64,000 nt of DNA from UBA4877 sp002399345 (GCA_036752905.1 DAIORT010000001.1:62001-126000); one strand, 5' to 3'. Shown: positions 9,057 to 18,236, counted from the first letter of the stretch. Notes: generated from the letters alone by a model not told the origin. Program-made: numbers and translations.

Positions 9057-9344
9057 TTGATACAACAGGCATTGCTTACAACACTGAATATCTTTTTTAA
9101 TTTATTAAATATATTGATTGTAATTCGCGTGTTGCTTTCTTATATTAGCAGCGACTATTCTAATTCGATTGTACGTTTTGTATATAACATGACTGAACCA
9201 ATACTGTCTCCTTTTAGGAATTTGCTTATGAATTCAAGTATTACCCGGTCATTCTTTATAGATTTTTCACCGATGATTGCATTACTGTTTATTGATTATA
9301 TTGTAAAGCCTATACTAAGGGGCTTGATTTATCTGATATTTTAA
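9057..9344 (+). CDS. yggT: YggT family membrane protein
   Basis: A 95-residue membrane protein with two hydrophobic segments, about residues 4-28 and 68-93, and the family sequences IRVLLSYI and TEPILSPFRN. YggT/YlmG proteins sit in the division cluster next to sepF and have been tied to membrane organisation and osmotic tolerance, with no defined biochemistry. The TTG start follows AAGGTGG. Confidence 0.92.
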   Translation: MIQQALLTTLNIFFNLLNILIVIRVLLSYISSDYSNSIVRFVYNMTEPILSPFRNLLMNSSITRSFFIDFSPMIALLFIDYIVKPILRGLIYLIF

Positions 9345-9357
9345 TAGGAGTGTTTAT

Positions 9358-10098
9358 ATGGAATTATCACATAAAAGTTTAGTATCTGATTTTGCAGATT
9401 GGGTTACTCGGCATCATAAACCAAAATACACTGATTTTTATGAACCTAATTATATTGATCTCATGGAAGCAGACCTAAAAAAATATGACGGGATATCATG
9501 TAAGGCGAACGGTGGATACGAAAATGCTGAAAGAAAAATAATGGTTATATATCCTGAGGATTGGGATTATGATTTAGCATTCCCTATATCGGTTCTACGT
9601 ATAACACCACGTTCCGAGTATGTTTTAACTCACCGAGATTTCTTAGGATCTGTATTGGGTTTAGGATTAAAAAGAAATAAAATAGGGGATATTTTAATTA
9701 ACGACTCAAAAGCCCAGATAATAGTAATGAATGATATCAAAAATTTTATTATAAATAATCTTACAAGGGTAGGTAATGTACCTGTTACATTAGAGGAAAT
9801 AGATTTAAATGATGTAATATTGCCGGAAGAAAAATTCAAGGAGATTTTCACTACGGTAAACTCTCTTAGGTTAGACAGCATTGCAGGTTGTGCTTTTAAG
9901 GTTTCCAGAAGTAAAATAGCTGAGATAATAAAGGTGGGTAGAGTTAAAGTAAATTGGAAAACTACCGATAATGTATCATGTAGACTAAAAGAAGGAGATA
10001 TAATATCCGTGCGTGGACGGGGCAGGGCCGAATTATACAGCGTGGGAGGAAAGACTGCAAAAGGCAGGGTGAGAATACGTATAAAAAGATTCTTATAA
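9358..10098 (+). CDS. ylmH: RNA-binding protein YlmH (S4 domain)
   Basis: A 246-residue protein with an N-terminal globular region and a C-terminal S4 RNA-binding domain (about residues 170-245; LDSIAGCAFKVSRSKIAEI then VSCRLKEGDIISVRGRG). YlmH binds stalled 50S subunits that carry peptidyl-tRNA and acts in ribosome quality control in Bacillus. ATG lies 13 bases after yggT with AGGAG upstream. Its place between yggT and divIVA is the usual one. Confidence 0.93.
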   Translation: MELSHKSLVSDFADWVTRHHKPKYTDFYEPNYIDLMEADLKKYDGISCKANGGYENAERKIMVIYPEDWDYDLAFPISVLRITPRSEYVLTHRDFLGSVLGLGLKRNKIGDILINDSKAQIIVMNDIKNFIINNLTRVGNVPVTLEEIDLNDVILPEEKFKEIFTTVNSLRLDSIAGCAFKVSRSKIAEIIKVGRVKVNWKTTDNVSCRLKEGDIISVRGRGRAELYSVGGKTAKGRVRIRIKRFL

Positions 10099-10115
10099 AT
10101 GAACGGAGGTAGAGT

Positions 10116-10574
10116 ATGTTATCACCGGTAGATATACAAAATAAAAAGTTTAGCAGGTCATTTAGGGGTTATTCTGATGAAGAGGTTGACAGTTTCTTGG
10201 ATGATATAATTGATGATTATGAACAGGTTTATAAAGAAAATGTTGAATTAAAGGACAAGGTTACAAACCTCAATGAAAAATTAGGTGACTATAAAAACTT
10301 GGAGGATACATTAAAAAACATATTGATAACTGCGCAGCAGACCAGTGATGAAATAAAAAATAATGCAAAGGTTAAATCCGAAATGATTATTAAAGAAGCC
10401 AATGAAAAGGCTGAAAAAATAATTAATGAAAGCAATAACCGGGTTTTAAAAATTAATGAGGAATATGAGCAGACAAAACAGGAAATGGATGTTTTTAAAG
10501 CAAAGATAAGGACAATGTTTTTAGCTCAGGCCGATATGCTTAAAAATACAGAGGATCCGCCGAAGGATGAGTAA
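10116..10574 (+). CDS. divIVA: Cell division/polarity protein DivIVA
   Basis: The 152-residue protein has the DivIVA N-terminal membrane-binding domain (LSPVDIQNKKFSRSFRGY, residues 2-19, with the conserved FxRxxRGY-like end) followed by a long coiled coil to about residue 140. DivIVA recognises negatively curved membrane at septa and poles and recruits partners. GGAGG precedes ATG. It closes the cluster that starts with the HlyD-like gene; the promoter for ileS follows within 15 bases. Confidence 0.95.
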   Translation: MLSPVDIQNKKFSRSFRGYSDEEVDSFLDDIIDDYEQVYKENVELKDKVTNLNEKLGDYKNLEDTLKNILITAQQTSDEIKNNAKVKSEMIIKEANEKAEKIINESNNRVLKINEEYEQTKQEMDVFKAKIRTMFLAQADMLKNTEDPPKDE

Positions 10575-10586
10575 GTTATATACATA

Positions 10587-10615
10587 TTGACAATGGACAT
10601 ATATTTTCATATAAT
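10587..10615 (+). promoter_or_regulatory. Consensus sigma-A promoter for ileS
   Basis: TTGACA at 10587 and TATAAT at 10610 match both consensus hexamers with 17-base spacing. Transcription should begin near 10622 and run into the T-box leader. Confidence 0.92.
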
Positions 10616-10621
10616 TTATAC

Positions 10622-10897
10622 TAAATAAGCATATTTTGACGTGTAATTAGTCTTATCTTAAATATAAAAAAACGATGATGGGGAAGAGTAACATATTGAG
10701 TTTGAAAGAGAGACAGCGGGTGGTGCGAGCTGTTAAATGAGATATGTGAAAATCACCCTGGAGTTGCAGGCTGAATTTTAATTAAGCCAATGCCGGCTAA
10801 GGCCGTTATAACAATAAGTACTTTCGTATTTCGTGTTTTTGGAAGAGTAGTAGGGTGGTACCGCAGAAATCTGCCCCTTTTTGGGACAGATTTTTTT
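10622..10897 (+). promoter_or_regulatory. T-box leader (isoleucine) controlling ileS
   Basis: The leader has the stem I AG-box area (GGGAAGAGTA near 10681), the distal loop sequences AGAGAG and GGTGCGAGCTG, a likely specifier ATC (Ile) at 10752-10754 set in GAAAATCACCCTGGAG, and the T-box core GGGTGGTACCGCAG at 10853-10866. TGGT there can pair with the ACCA end of uncharged tRNA-Ile. It finishes with a terminator at 10867-10897 (AAATCTG and CAGATTT arms plus T run) that competes with the antiterminator. This stretch explains the gene-free gap before ileS. Confidence 0.95.
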
Positions 10898-10922
10898 ATA
10901 TTTAAATTTAAGGAGGTCTATA

Positions 10923-13700
10923 ATGGATTATAATAAAACATTAAATTTACCAAAGACGTCTTTTCCTATGAGAGCCAAGTTACCACAGAAGGAACCTGAT
11001 ATACTTAACTATTGGGATGATATAGATATTAACAGACTTGTATTGGAAAAAAATAAAAATAATCCCTCTTATATTTTGCATGACGGCCCGCCATATGCAA
11101 ATGGTGATATTCACCTTGGGCACGCACTTAATAAAATATTAAAAGACATTATTAATAAATATAAAAGCATGAACGGTTATTATACACCTTATGTACCGGG
11201 ATGGGATACACATGGTTTACCGATCGAGACTCAGGCTATAAAGAAATTAAATATAAACAGACATGAGGTCAGCACGGTAAAATTCAGAGGAATGTGCAAG
11301 GACTATGCCTTGGAACAAGTCGACAAGCAGAGGAAAGGATTTAAAAGACTTGGTGTACGTGGTGATTGGGATCATCCGTACCTAACCTTGAACCCTGATT
11401 TTGAGGCTAAGGAGGTTGAGATATTCGGCAAGATGGCGGAAAAGGGATATATATACAAGGGACTCAAACCGGTCTATTGGTGCCCTACATGTGAAACAGC
11501 TCTTGCCGAGGCGGAGATTGAGTATAAAGATGATAAGGCAGAAAGTATATATGTAAAGTTTATGCTTACCGATGATAAAGGTAAATTCGCGGGAATTACC
11601 GATGATATCCACAGCATTTATTTTGTGGTCTGGACGACGACTACATGGACTATACCCTCCAATCTTGCCATTTGTTTAAATCCGGATTTAGACTATAGCT
11701 TGGTTAAAGTAGAGGATAAGATATTTATTATGGCTAAGGAACTTGTAAACAGCGTATGCAAAGATTTGGGTATAGGCGATTTTGAGATAATTGGCAATTA
11801 TAAGGGCAATGACTTAGAGGGAATGAAAGCTAAGCACCCGCTCTATGATAGGGACTCACTGGTGATTTTAGGTGATCATGTAACATTGGATGCCGGTACA
11901 GGATGTGTTCATACCGCGCCCGGACATGGCACTGACGACTTTATAGTCGGTCAAAAATATGGACTAAAAGCATATAATCCTGTTGATGAAAAAGGATATT
12001 TTGATGAGTCTGTCGGCAGATATGCCGGCATGAGGTATGATAAGGCCGGTGCAGAAATTGAAAAAGACTTAGTAAAGGCCAATGCGTTATTAGGTAAGAA
12101 AAAAATAGTACACTCATACCCTCACTGCTGGAGATGCAAAAATCCTATTATCTTCAGAGCGACAAAGCAGTGGTTTGCCTCTATAAAAGGTTTTAGGGAT
12201 GAAGCATTAAAAGCTATAAAGGATGTAAATTGGATGCCCTCATGGGGTGAGGACAGGATTACAAATATGGTAAAGGATAGGGAAGACTGGTGTATTTCGC
12301 GGCAACGCTTGTGGGGGGTCCCGATTCCTATATTTTATTGTAAGGAATGTGGGGAGCCTCTTATAGATAAGGACACCATTGCCAAGATTACCGAGATTTT
12401 TAAGGAAAAGGGTTCTGACGCTTGGTTTGAATTATCCGAGGAGGAGTTATTACCAGAAGGTAAAAAGTGCAAATGCGGGTCGACAAGCTTTAGTAAGGAA
12501 ACAGATATCATGGATGTATGGTTTGATTCAGGTTCCAGTCATGCCGCCGTCTTGGAGACAAGAGATGAACTAAAAAGACCTGCCGATTTATATCTGGAAG
12601 GTTCCGACCAGCACAGAGGATGGTTTCAATCATCACTGCTTACATCAGTAGCAACAAGAGGTAGCGCTCCGTATAAGTCCGTGCTGACGCATGGCTTTGT
12701 TGTAGACGGCAAGGGCAGAAAGATGTCTAAATCCCTTGGTAACGGTATAAATACCGATGATATAATAAAAAAATATGGTGCTGAGATATTAAGGCTTTGG
12801 GCAATATCAGCTGATTATACATCGGACATGAGAATATCTGATAAAGTATTAAGGCAGCTTACCGAGGTCTATAGAAAGATAAGAAATACAATAAGATTTA
12901 TGCTTGGAAATTTATCCGATTTTGATCCCAAAAATGATGCTATGAAATACAGCGATTTGGAAGAGATAGATAGATGGGTGCTTCTCCGATTAGAAAGGCT
13001 GAAAGAAAAGGTAACCGAGGCATATGAAAGTTATCAGTATCATTTGATTTTCCACCTGGTTCATAATTTCTGCGTAGTGGATATGAGCAATCAATATATG
13101 GATATAATTAAGGACAGACTTTATACCTTCAAAGCGGATTCGCGGGAGAGAAGATCTGCTCAAACGGCAATCTATATCATATTAAATGATATGATAAAAT
13201 TAATTGCACCGGTTTTGAGTTTTACAGCTGAAGAGGTGTGGAGTTATATTCCCCATAGTGAAGAAGATAACTCTGTAAGTATACAGTTAACCGACTGGCC
13301 GAAACCAAATAATGAATATGTAGATGTCAAGCTGGAAGAGCGCTGGAATAAACTCATGGACATAAGAAGCGAGGTTACAAAAGCGCTTGAAACAGCCCGA
13401 AATGAAAAAATAATAGGAAACTCTCTGGATGCGGAGGTTATACTTTATCCTTCTGACAGCATAAAGGACACGGTTGATTATTTTCACGACCAGCTTGCCA
13501 CTTTGTTTATAGTTTCCAAAGTTACTGTAGCAGATGTAAAGGCTGTTTCGGATGACATTGACTATACATCAGATTGTCTAAAAGTAAAAATCAAAATGGC
13601 GCCGGGTAAAAAGTGTAACAGGTGCTGGATGTACAGTGAAACTGTTGGACAAGATCCTGAACATCCGGATATTTGTCAAAAATGCGTGTCGAATTTATAA
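10923..13700 (+). CDS. ileS: Isoleucyl-tRNA synthetase
   Basis: A class I aminoacyl-tRNA synthetase of 925 residues. The ATP-binding signatures are GDIHLGHA (HIGH motif) and GRKMSKSLG (KMSKS motif), with the CP1 editing domain between them (TWTIPSNLA, GTGCVHTAPGHG) and a C-terminal zinc site CNRCWMYS...CQKC. It charges tRNA-Ile and edits valine. ATG at 10923 has AAGGAGG nine bases upstream. Expression is set by the T-box leader; a terminator overlaps the stop codon. Confidence 0.98.
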   Translation: MDYNKTLNLPKTSFPMRAKLPQKEPDILNYWDDIDINRLVLEKNKNNPSYILHDGPPYANGDIHLGHALNKILKDIINKYKSMNGYYTPYVPGWDTHGLPIETQAIKKLNINRHEVSTVKFRGMCKDYALEQVDKQRKGFKRLGVRGDWDHPYLTLNPDFEAKEVEIFGKMAEKGYIYKGLKPVYWCPTCETALAEAEIEYKDDKAESIYVKFMLTDDKGKFAGITDDIHSIYFVVWTTTTWTIPSNLAICLNPDLDYSLVKVEDKIFIMAKELVNSVCKDLGIGDFEIIGNYKGNDLEGMKAKHPLYDRDSLVILGDHVTLDAGTGCVHTAPGHGTDDFIVGQKYGLKAYNPVDEKGYFDESVGRYAGMRYDKAGAEIEKDLVKANALLGKKKIVHSYPHCWRCKNPIIFRATKQWFASIKGFRDEALKAIKDVNWMPSWGEDRITNMVKDREDWCISRQRLWGVPIPIFYCKECGEPLIDKDTIAKITEIFKEKGSDAWFELSEEELLPEGKKCKCGSTSFSKETDIMDVWFDSGSSHAAVLETRDELKRPADLYLEGSDQHRGWFQSSLLTSVATRGSAPYKSVLTHGFVVDGKGRKMSKSLGNGINTDDIIKKYGAEILRLWAISADYTSDMRISDKVLRQLTEVYRKIRNTIRFMLGNLSDFDPKNDAMKYSDLEEIDRWVLLRLERLKEKVTEAYESYQYHLIFHLVHNFCVVDMSNQYMDIIKDRLYTFKADSRERRSAQTAIYIILNDMIKLIAPVLSFTAEEVWSYIPHSEEDNSVSIQLTDWPKPNNEYVDVKLEERWNKLMDIRSEVTKALETARNEKIIGNSLDAEVILYPSDSIKDTVDYFHDQLATLFIVSKVTVADVKAVSDDIDYTSDCLKVKIKMAPGKKCNRCWMYSETVGQDPEHPDICQKCVSNL

Positions 13701-13724
13701 GGGCTCACGGGCTCTTATTTTTTT
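13699..13724 (+). terminator. Terminator after ileS
   Basis: AAGGGCT and GGCTCTT pair, with G-T wobbles, around CACG and lead into an A then seven T. The wobble pairs make the stem moderate. Confidence 0.65.
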
Positions 13725-13736
13725 GAGGTGAATCAG

Positions 13737-14432
13737 ATGATTGGAATTATTGGCGCAATGGGTGAAGAGATACAGATTTTATTAGGTAAAAGTAATATTA
13801 TGGGAAGACAAAAAATAGCTAATATGTCTTTTACACAGTGCAGACTCAATGGCAAAGACTGTGTCTTGGTTGTATCGGGCATAGGAAAAGTAAATGCCGC
13901 GGTGTGTACACAAATTTTAATATCCGATTTCAGTGTTGATAGGATCATAAATACTGGAGTGGCGGGCGCTGTTGATAAAAGGCTAGATATAGGCGATATC
14001 GTGATTTCTAGTGATTTAATTGAATATGATGTTGATACGTCGGTTTTTGGTGACAAACAAGGCGTGATACCTAGAATGGAAACCTCCATATTTGAAGCGG
14101 ACGCCACTCTTGTTGATCTCTCATATAAATCTGGTTGTGATTTTAAAGACTTAATAAGTTATAAGGGGAGGATATTATCCGGAGACAGGTTTGTCGCCGA
14201 TAAAGATGAAGTGGCCTGGCTCAAAAAAGAATTTAGTGGGATGGCTGTAGAAATGGAAGGAGCAGCAATTGCACATACATGTTATTTGAATCATATACCA
14301 TTTGTGGTTATAAGGTCAATATCCGACAGAGCTGATGACAAGGCAAATTTTGATTATGATGAATTTCTTCATTTTGCTGCGGAAAAGGCTAGCCGGATTA
14401 TACTTGATGTTTTGGATAATCTGTATTGTTAG
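13737..14432 (+). CDS. mtnN: 5'-methylthioadenosine/S-adenosylhomocysteine nucleosidase
   Basis: A 231-residue nucleosidase that cleaves adenine from MTA and SAH, the waste products of polyamine synthesis and of methyl transfer. It starts MIGIIGAMGEE with the catalytic Glu, has the loop SGIGKVNAA and the substrate-binding motif VEMEGAAIAHTC, and the Asp in IRSISDRAD. ATG at 13737 follows GAGGTG by six bases; the in-frame GTG at 13728 lies within that ribosome site. Several SAM-using enzymes in this window (RimO, MiaB, radical SAM) make its product useful. Confidence 0.95.
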   Translation: MIGIIGAMGEEIQILLGKSNIMGRQKIANMSFTQCRLNGKDCVLVVSGIGKVNAAVCTQILISDFSVDRIINTGVAGAVDKRLDIGDIVISSDLIEYDVDTSVFGDKQGVIPRMETSIFEADATLVDLSYKSGCDFKDLISYKGRILSGDRFVADKDEVAWLKKEFSGMAVEMEGAAIAHTCYLNHIPFVVIRSISDRADDKANFDYDEFLHFAAEKASRIILDVLDNLYC

Positions 14433-14523
14433 ATGTATAATTTTATAGGTATCGCTATCTCGGTATCATATTTTTTAAAATGCGCACAATAACCTAAAGC
14501 TTTTATGAAAGGTGCCGAATTTT

Positions 14524-14814
14524 ATGGAGCGCAATGATAAAGATAAAGAAAAAATTGCAAAGGCTGTGAACAATTTATCGATGCTTTTGGAGAGAACAAA
14601 TATAAACGATTATGTAAGGCTCCTCCAAAAACCGGGCAGGATGCTGCTGCTTAACTTCTCCGGCGGCCTGGCGAGAGGTTTTGGAGTGGCAATAGGTTTT
14701 ACGATTTGCGGCGCCCTGACATTAGTAATTTTGCAAAGGATTATGAGTATGAACTTGCCTGTCATCGGTAATTTCATAGCAGATATAGTAAAGGTTGTAG
14801 AAACACAGCTTTAG
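14524..14814 (+). CDS. DUF5665 family membrane protein
   Basis: A 96-residue protein with a charged N-terminal helix and one hydrophobic region (about residues 40-75; LARGFGVAIGFTICGALTLV). The pattern matches DUF5665, a small protein family of Firmicutes with no known role. ATG at 14524 with AAAGGTG upstream is preferred to GTG at 14512, which lies inside that site. It is followed 11 bases later by the yteA-type gene, so the two are probably cotranscribed. Confidence 0.75.
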   Translation: MERNDKDKEKIAKAVNNLSMLLERTNINDYVRLLQKPGRMLLLNFSGGLARGFGVAIGFTICGALTLVILQRIMSMNLPVIGNFIADIVKVVETQL

Positions 14815-14825
14815 GAGGGAAATAT

Positions 14826-15473
14826 ATGGATACCGACTTGCTAGAGAAATATAAAAGTAAATTAATGATGCTGCGAGGTGAATATAAACAAACACTTAGC
14901 AGTGTGAAAGAAAACAATAGCTTAGGTCTTTCGCAAAGAGAAGAATATCAGGAGTTATCATATTATGATAACCATCCAGCTGATATAGGAACAGAAGATT
15001 TTATGAGAGAGATGAGCTATGCTAAACTGGATTATATTAAGAATACCATAAGTCAAATAAATGAGGCTTTAAAGAAGATAGATAATAATACCTTTGGCAT
15101 ATGTGAGAATTGCGGCAAGAATATAGAAAAGGAAAGGCTTGATGCTCTGCCTTATTCTCCCTACTGCATAAAATGTGAAAATGAGAAGGAAAAGCCAGGC
15201 ATGCGGCCAATTGATTACAGACTTTCCAAGGAAATAAACTTGCGGGATGAAAGACTTGCCGATGAAAATGTGGAATTTGACGGTGAAGATATGAATCAGC
15301 AACTAGGCAGGTTTAATAGAACAAAAGATCCGAGTTTACAGACAGGAGACCAATTTGGTATTGAAGACGAACTGCAGTCCGGCTTGGTGGAACCCATTGA
15401 TAATATATCCGACGATTATTATAGGAGGTTAATGGAAAATAATAAAAAAAAGAACACAAAAAATGTTGATTGA
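14826..15473 (+). CDS. yteA: TraR/DksA zinc-finger protein, YteA sporulation family
   Basis: A 215-residue protein with an N-terminal coiled coil (residues 1-90) and a four-cysteine zinc finger CENCGKNI...YCIKCE (about residues 95-120), followed by an acidic tail. This is the YteA/DksA layout; the Bacillus relative is tied to sporulation, and DksA-like proteins act on RNA polymerase or on zinc-dependent regulation. GGAGGG precedes ATG. Its last codons overlap the -35 element of the tRNA-Trp promoter. Function beyond the family level is not established. Confidence 0.82.
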   Translation: MDTDLLEKYKSKLMMLRGEYKQTLSSVKENNSLGLSQREEYQELSYYDNHPADIGTEDFMREMSYAKLDYIKNTISQINEALKKIDNNTFGICENCGKNIEKERLDALPYSPYCIKCENEKEKPGMRPIDYRLSKEINLRDERLADENVEFDGEDMNQQLGRFNRTKDPSLQTGDQFGIEDELQSGLVEPIDNISDDYYRRLMENNKKKNTKNVD

Positions 15474-15498
15474 CAGCAGTATAATAATTTGTTAAAAT
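15470..15498 (+). promoter_or_regulatory. Sigma-A promoter for tRNA-Trp
   Basis: TTGACA at 15470 (overlapping the yteA stop codon) and TAAAAT at 15493 are 17 bases apart. The expected start is about five bases before the tRNA. Confidence 0.88.
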
Positions 15499-15509
15499 AA
15501 AATGTGCAT

Positions 15510-15585
15510 AGGGGAGTAGCTCAATTGGCAGAGTAGCGGTCTCCAAAACCGACGGTTGCGGGTTCAATTCCTGTCTCCCCTGCCA
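15510..15585 (+). tRNA. tRNA-Trp (anticodon CCA)
   Basis: The acceptor AGGGGAG pairs with CTCCCCT, the anticodon loop is CTCCAAA with CCA at 15543-15545, and the T-arm carries GGTTCAATTCC. Discriminator G and an encoded CCA end complete it. The outermost anticodon-stem pair is a G-A mismatch. Confidence 0.95.
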
Positions 15586-15596
15586 TTAAAGAAATT

Positions 15597-15620
15597 AAGC
15601 CCTTTAAGGGCTTTGTTTTT
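15597..15620 (+). terminator. Terminator after tRNA-Trp
   Basis: AAGCCC and GGGCTT pair around a TTTAA loop and are followed by TG and a T run. It lies just before lspA, whose ribosome site comes right after. Confidence 0.85.
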
Positions 15621-15636
15621 TATTGTGGAGGTAAAT

Positions 15637-16074
15637 ATGTATTTTATAATTTCAGCAGTAATAGTTTTCATCGACCAATTAACTAAACATTACACAGTAA
15701 AGTATCTGTATAATAATATTACCTTTCCCATAATAAATAATTTTTTAGAATTCACCTTTGTTAAAAATAAGGGTGCAGCTTTCGGTATATTTCAAGATCA
15801 AACAATACTCTTTGTGATAATAACCGTTGCGGTTTCGATCGCACTTATATTCCTGCTGATAAAGATACAGGGACAATTCATTGCAAAACTTTCACTTTCT
15901 TTAATTTTAGGTGGTGCAATAGGAAATCTATTAGACAGGGTAAGACTGGGTTATGTCGTTGATTTTATACATATTACCCATTGGCCTGTTTTTAATGTTG
16001 CCGATATGTGCATAGTTGTTGGTTCCATATTACTTGCAGTATGTGTATTTTTTAGTGAGAAAAGCAAAGAATGA
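15637..16074 (+). CDS. lspA: Lipoprotein signal peptidase (signal peptidase II)
   Basis: LspA cleaves signal peptides from diacylglyceryl-prolipoproteins in the membrane. The 145-residue product has four hydrophobic segments and the conserved FIDQLTK, NKGAAFG, GNLLDRVRLGYVVDFI and FNVADM motifs, which contain the two catalytic aspartates. ATG at 15637 has GTGGAGG upstream; an earlier in-frame start would run through tRNA-Trp and is rejected. Its stop overlaps the rluD start (ATGA), the common lspA-rluD pair. Confidence 0.96.
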   Translation: MYFIISAVIVFIDQLTKHYTVKYLYNNITFPIINNFLEFTFVKNKGAAFGIFQDQTILFVIITVAVSIALIFLLIKIQGQFIAKLSLSLILGGAIGNLLDRVRLGYVVDFIHITHWPVFNVADMCIVVGSILLAVCVFFSEKSKE

Positions 16075-16997
16075 GTATAATGAAGATAAATTCAACCGTG
16101 GATGGAGAAAGACTGGATAAGTTTTTAGCAAATAATACCGGTTTTTCACGATCATATTTACAAAGATTAATAAGCGACGATAGAATAAAAATAAATGGCA
16201 TGTTTGTGAAGCCTAGTCATAGGATTAGTTATGGGGACGAAATAATCATAGATCCTCCTCCTGCTAGAAAACTGGAAGCGAAACCGGAGGATATACCTCT
16301 TGATATAGTATATGAAGATGATTATATATTGGTTGTCAATAAACCCAAAAACATGGTTGTACATCCTGCACCCGGTAATTATACAGGAACATTGGTAAAT
16401 GCATTGCTTTATTCATGCAAAGACCTTTCTACAATAAACGGAGTACTCAGGCCGGGAATAGTGCATAGATTGGATAAGGATACATCCGGGCTGCTGGTTG
16501 TCGCAAAAGATGATTATACCCACAGAAAATTAGCCGAACAGTTTAAAAAACACGTTGTTAAAAAGACATACCTTGCGCTTGCTGATGGCATTATAAAAAA
16601 TGATGAAGATATAATAATAACTAATATCGGACGTAACCCAAGAAACAGAAAAAAGATGGCTGTTGTGGAAAATGGTAGAGAGGCTATAACAAAATATAAG
16701 GTTATTGAGCGGCTGGCCGGCAGATTTACATTTTTGAAGGTTGGTATAGAGACAGGCAGGACACATCAAATCAGGGTTCACATGTCATACATAGGTCATC
16801 CCGTCGTTGGCGATACCTTGTATGGCAAGGGTGAAAATGAGTTTGGGATTTCAGGACAACTTCTTCACGCTTATTTATTGAATTTTGTACATCCTGCTAC
16901 AGGAAAGCACGTTAGTTTTACCGCACCGCTTCCGGTTTATTTTGCTGACACTCTAAAGAGGCTCAATTCAAAAAAACTTAGTACTTTTGTCAAATAA
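16071..16997 (+). CDS. rluD: RluD-type 23S rRNA pseudouridine synthase
   Basis: A 308-residue enzyme with an N-terminal S4 domain (residues 8-65) and a pseudouridine synthase domain with the catalytic Asp in HRLDKDTSG. The TGRTHQIRVHM motif is also present. RluA/RluD enzymes convert uridines of 23S rRNA; the exact site cannot be told from sequence by eye. It overlaps lspA by four bases, so it is translationally coupled. Confidence 0.93.
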   Translation: MSIMKINSTVDGERLDKFLANNTGFSRSYLQRLISDDRIKINGMFVKPSHRISYGDEIIIDPPPARKLEAKPEDIPLDIVYEDDYILVVNKPKNMVVHPAPGNYTGTLVNALLYSCKDLSTINGVLRPGIVHRLDKDTSGLLVVAKDDYTHRKLAEQFKKHVVKKTYLALADGIIKNDEDIIITNIGRNPRNRKKMAVVENGREAITKYKVIERLAGRFTFLKVGIETGRTHQIRVHMSYIGHPVVGDTLYGKGENEFGISGQLLHAYLLNFVHPATGKHVSFTAPLPVYFADTLKRLNSKKLSTFVK

Positions 16998-17077
16998 TAA
17001 AATCTAGCTAGAATTCTGACTGTTTTTGTGCTATTATTTAGGTGGCGTAAATTTTAAATTTTAGGAGATGAACTATT

Positions 17078-18193
17078 ATGCTAATTGGTGTGCCAAAAGA
17101 AATCAAGGCTGAGGAAAGTAGGGTTGCTATTACACCGGCAGGCGTAAAATCGTTTACCTCTGCAGGCCATAAGGTCTTTATTGAAAAATCTGCAGGTGAC
17201 GGCAGCGGTTTTACCGATCAGGAGTATATCGATGCCGGAGCTCAAATTCTTGGTACAGCTAAAGAGGTTTTTGATAAAGCAGAATTGATAATAAAGGTAA
17301 AAGAACCGCAGCCGGCCGAGTATGCATATTTTCATGAAGGCCAGATTTTGTTTACATATTTACACCTGGCACCCGATCCTGAACAAACGAAAGCTTTACT
17401 TGAGAAAAAAATAATAGGTATTGCATACGAGACCGTGCAGTTAGATAATGGAGCATTACCGCTTTTGTCACCGATGAGTGAGATAGCCGGCAGGATGTCC
17501 ATACAGGTAGGGGCCCGGCTGTTAGAAAGTATTAATGGTGGCAGAGGAGTACTTTTAAGCGGTGTACCCGGGGTGGAAAGAGGCAATGTTGTCATAGTTG
17601 GCGGCGGAAATGTCGGTACAAATGCAATAAAAATAGCCATAGGTATGGGCGCGCAGGTTACGGTACTAGATGTAAATACCTCCAGACTTGCATATTTAGA
17701 TGATATATTCGGCAGCCGAATTACTACATTGATTTCAAATGAGTATAATATAGCGGAATCCGTAAAAAAAGCCGATCTTGTAATTGGATCGGTATTAATC
17801 CCGGGCAGTAAAACTCCTAAATTAGTCAAAGAATACATGGTTAAAAATATGAAGCCGGGTTCCGCTATTGTCGATGTGGCAATAGACCAGGGTGGATCAG
17901 TAGAGACCATGGACAGAATAACAACTCATGCGAACCCGTATTTTATCAAATACGGTGTGGTTCATTATTCTGTCGCTAATATACCGGGAGCCGTTCCGCG
18001 TACATCTACTTTGGCACTTACTAATGCCACATTGAAATATGCCCTCGAGATTGCCAACAAAGGTTATGAAAAAGCTTTAAAGGAAGATAAAGCACTTATG
18101 AAGGGTCTTAATGTTTACTTTGGTAAGGTAACATATAAGGGCGTTTCGGATGCACTGGGATATAAATATGTAGACCCGAATACATTATTTTAA
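17078..18193 (+). CDS. ald: Alanine dehydrogenase
   Basis: A 371-residue NAD-dependent enzyme that interconverts L-alanine with pyruvate and ammonia. The substrate-binding N-terminal motifs MLIGVPKEIKAEESRVA and the Lys in IKVKEPQ, the NAD fold GGGNVGTNA and the VAIDQGG motif are intact. TTTAGGAG precedes ATG. It is monocistronic by spacing. In spore formers alanine dehydrogenase supports sporulation and sets alanine available as a germinant, and dacF follows, but no shared regulation is shown. Confidence 0.96.
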   Translation: MLIGVPKEIKAEESRVAITPAGVKSFTSAGHKVFIEKSAGDGSGFTDQEYIDAGAQILGTAKEVFDKAELIIKVKEPQPAEYAYFHEGQILFTYLHLAPDPEQTKALLEKKIIGIAYETVQLDNGALPLLSPMSEIAGRMSIQVGARLLESINGGRGVLLSGVPGVERGNVVIVGGGNVGTNAIKIAIGMGAQVTVLDVNTSRLAYLDDIFGSRITTLISNEYNIAESVKKADLVIGSVLIPGSKTPKLVKEYMVKNMKPGSAIVDVAIDQGGSVETMDRITTHANPYFIKYGVVHYSVANIPGAVPRTSTLALTNATLKYALEIANKGYEKALKEDKALMKGLNVYFGKVTYKGVSDALGYKYVDPNTLF

Positions 18194-18207
18194 GTATATT
18201 TATTATA

Positions 18208-18235
18208 ACATAATAATTTTTGGTACTGCATAATA
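18208..18235 (+). promoter_or_regulatory. Candidate forespore (sigma-F/G type) promoter for dacF
   Basis: CATAATA at 18229-18235 matches the sigma-G/F-type -10 box CATNMTA and ACATAAT at 18208-18214 matches six of seven -35 positions, but the spacer is 14 bases, one short of usual. A start near 18242 is predicted. Tentative. Confidence 0.35.
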
Positions 18236-18236
18236 G

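Noticed and set aside
15556..15636. Longer lspA start
   Set aside because: It would translate through tRNA-Trp and its terminator, while ATG at 15637 has a good ribosome site.
17332..17910. Long antisense reading frame across ald
   Set aside because: It mirrors the conserved ald codons, has no ribosome site or family motif, and its composition is that of an antisense shadow.
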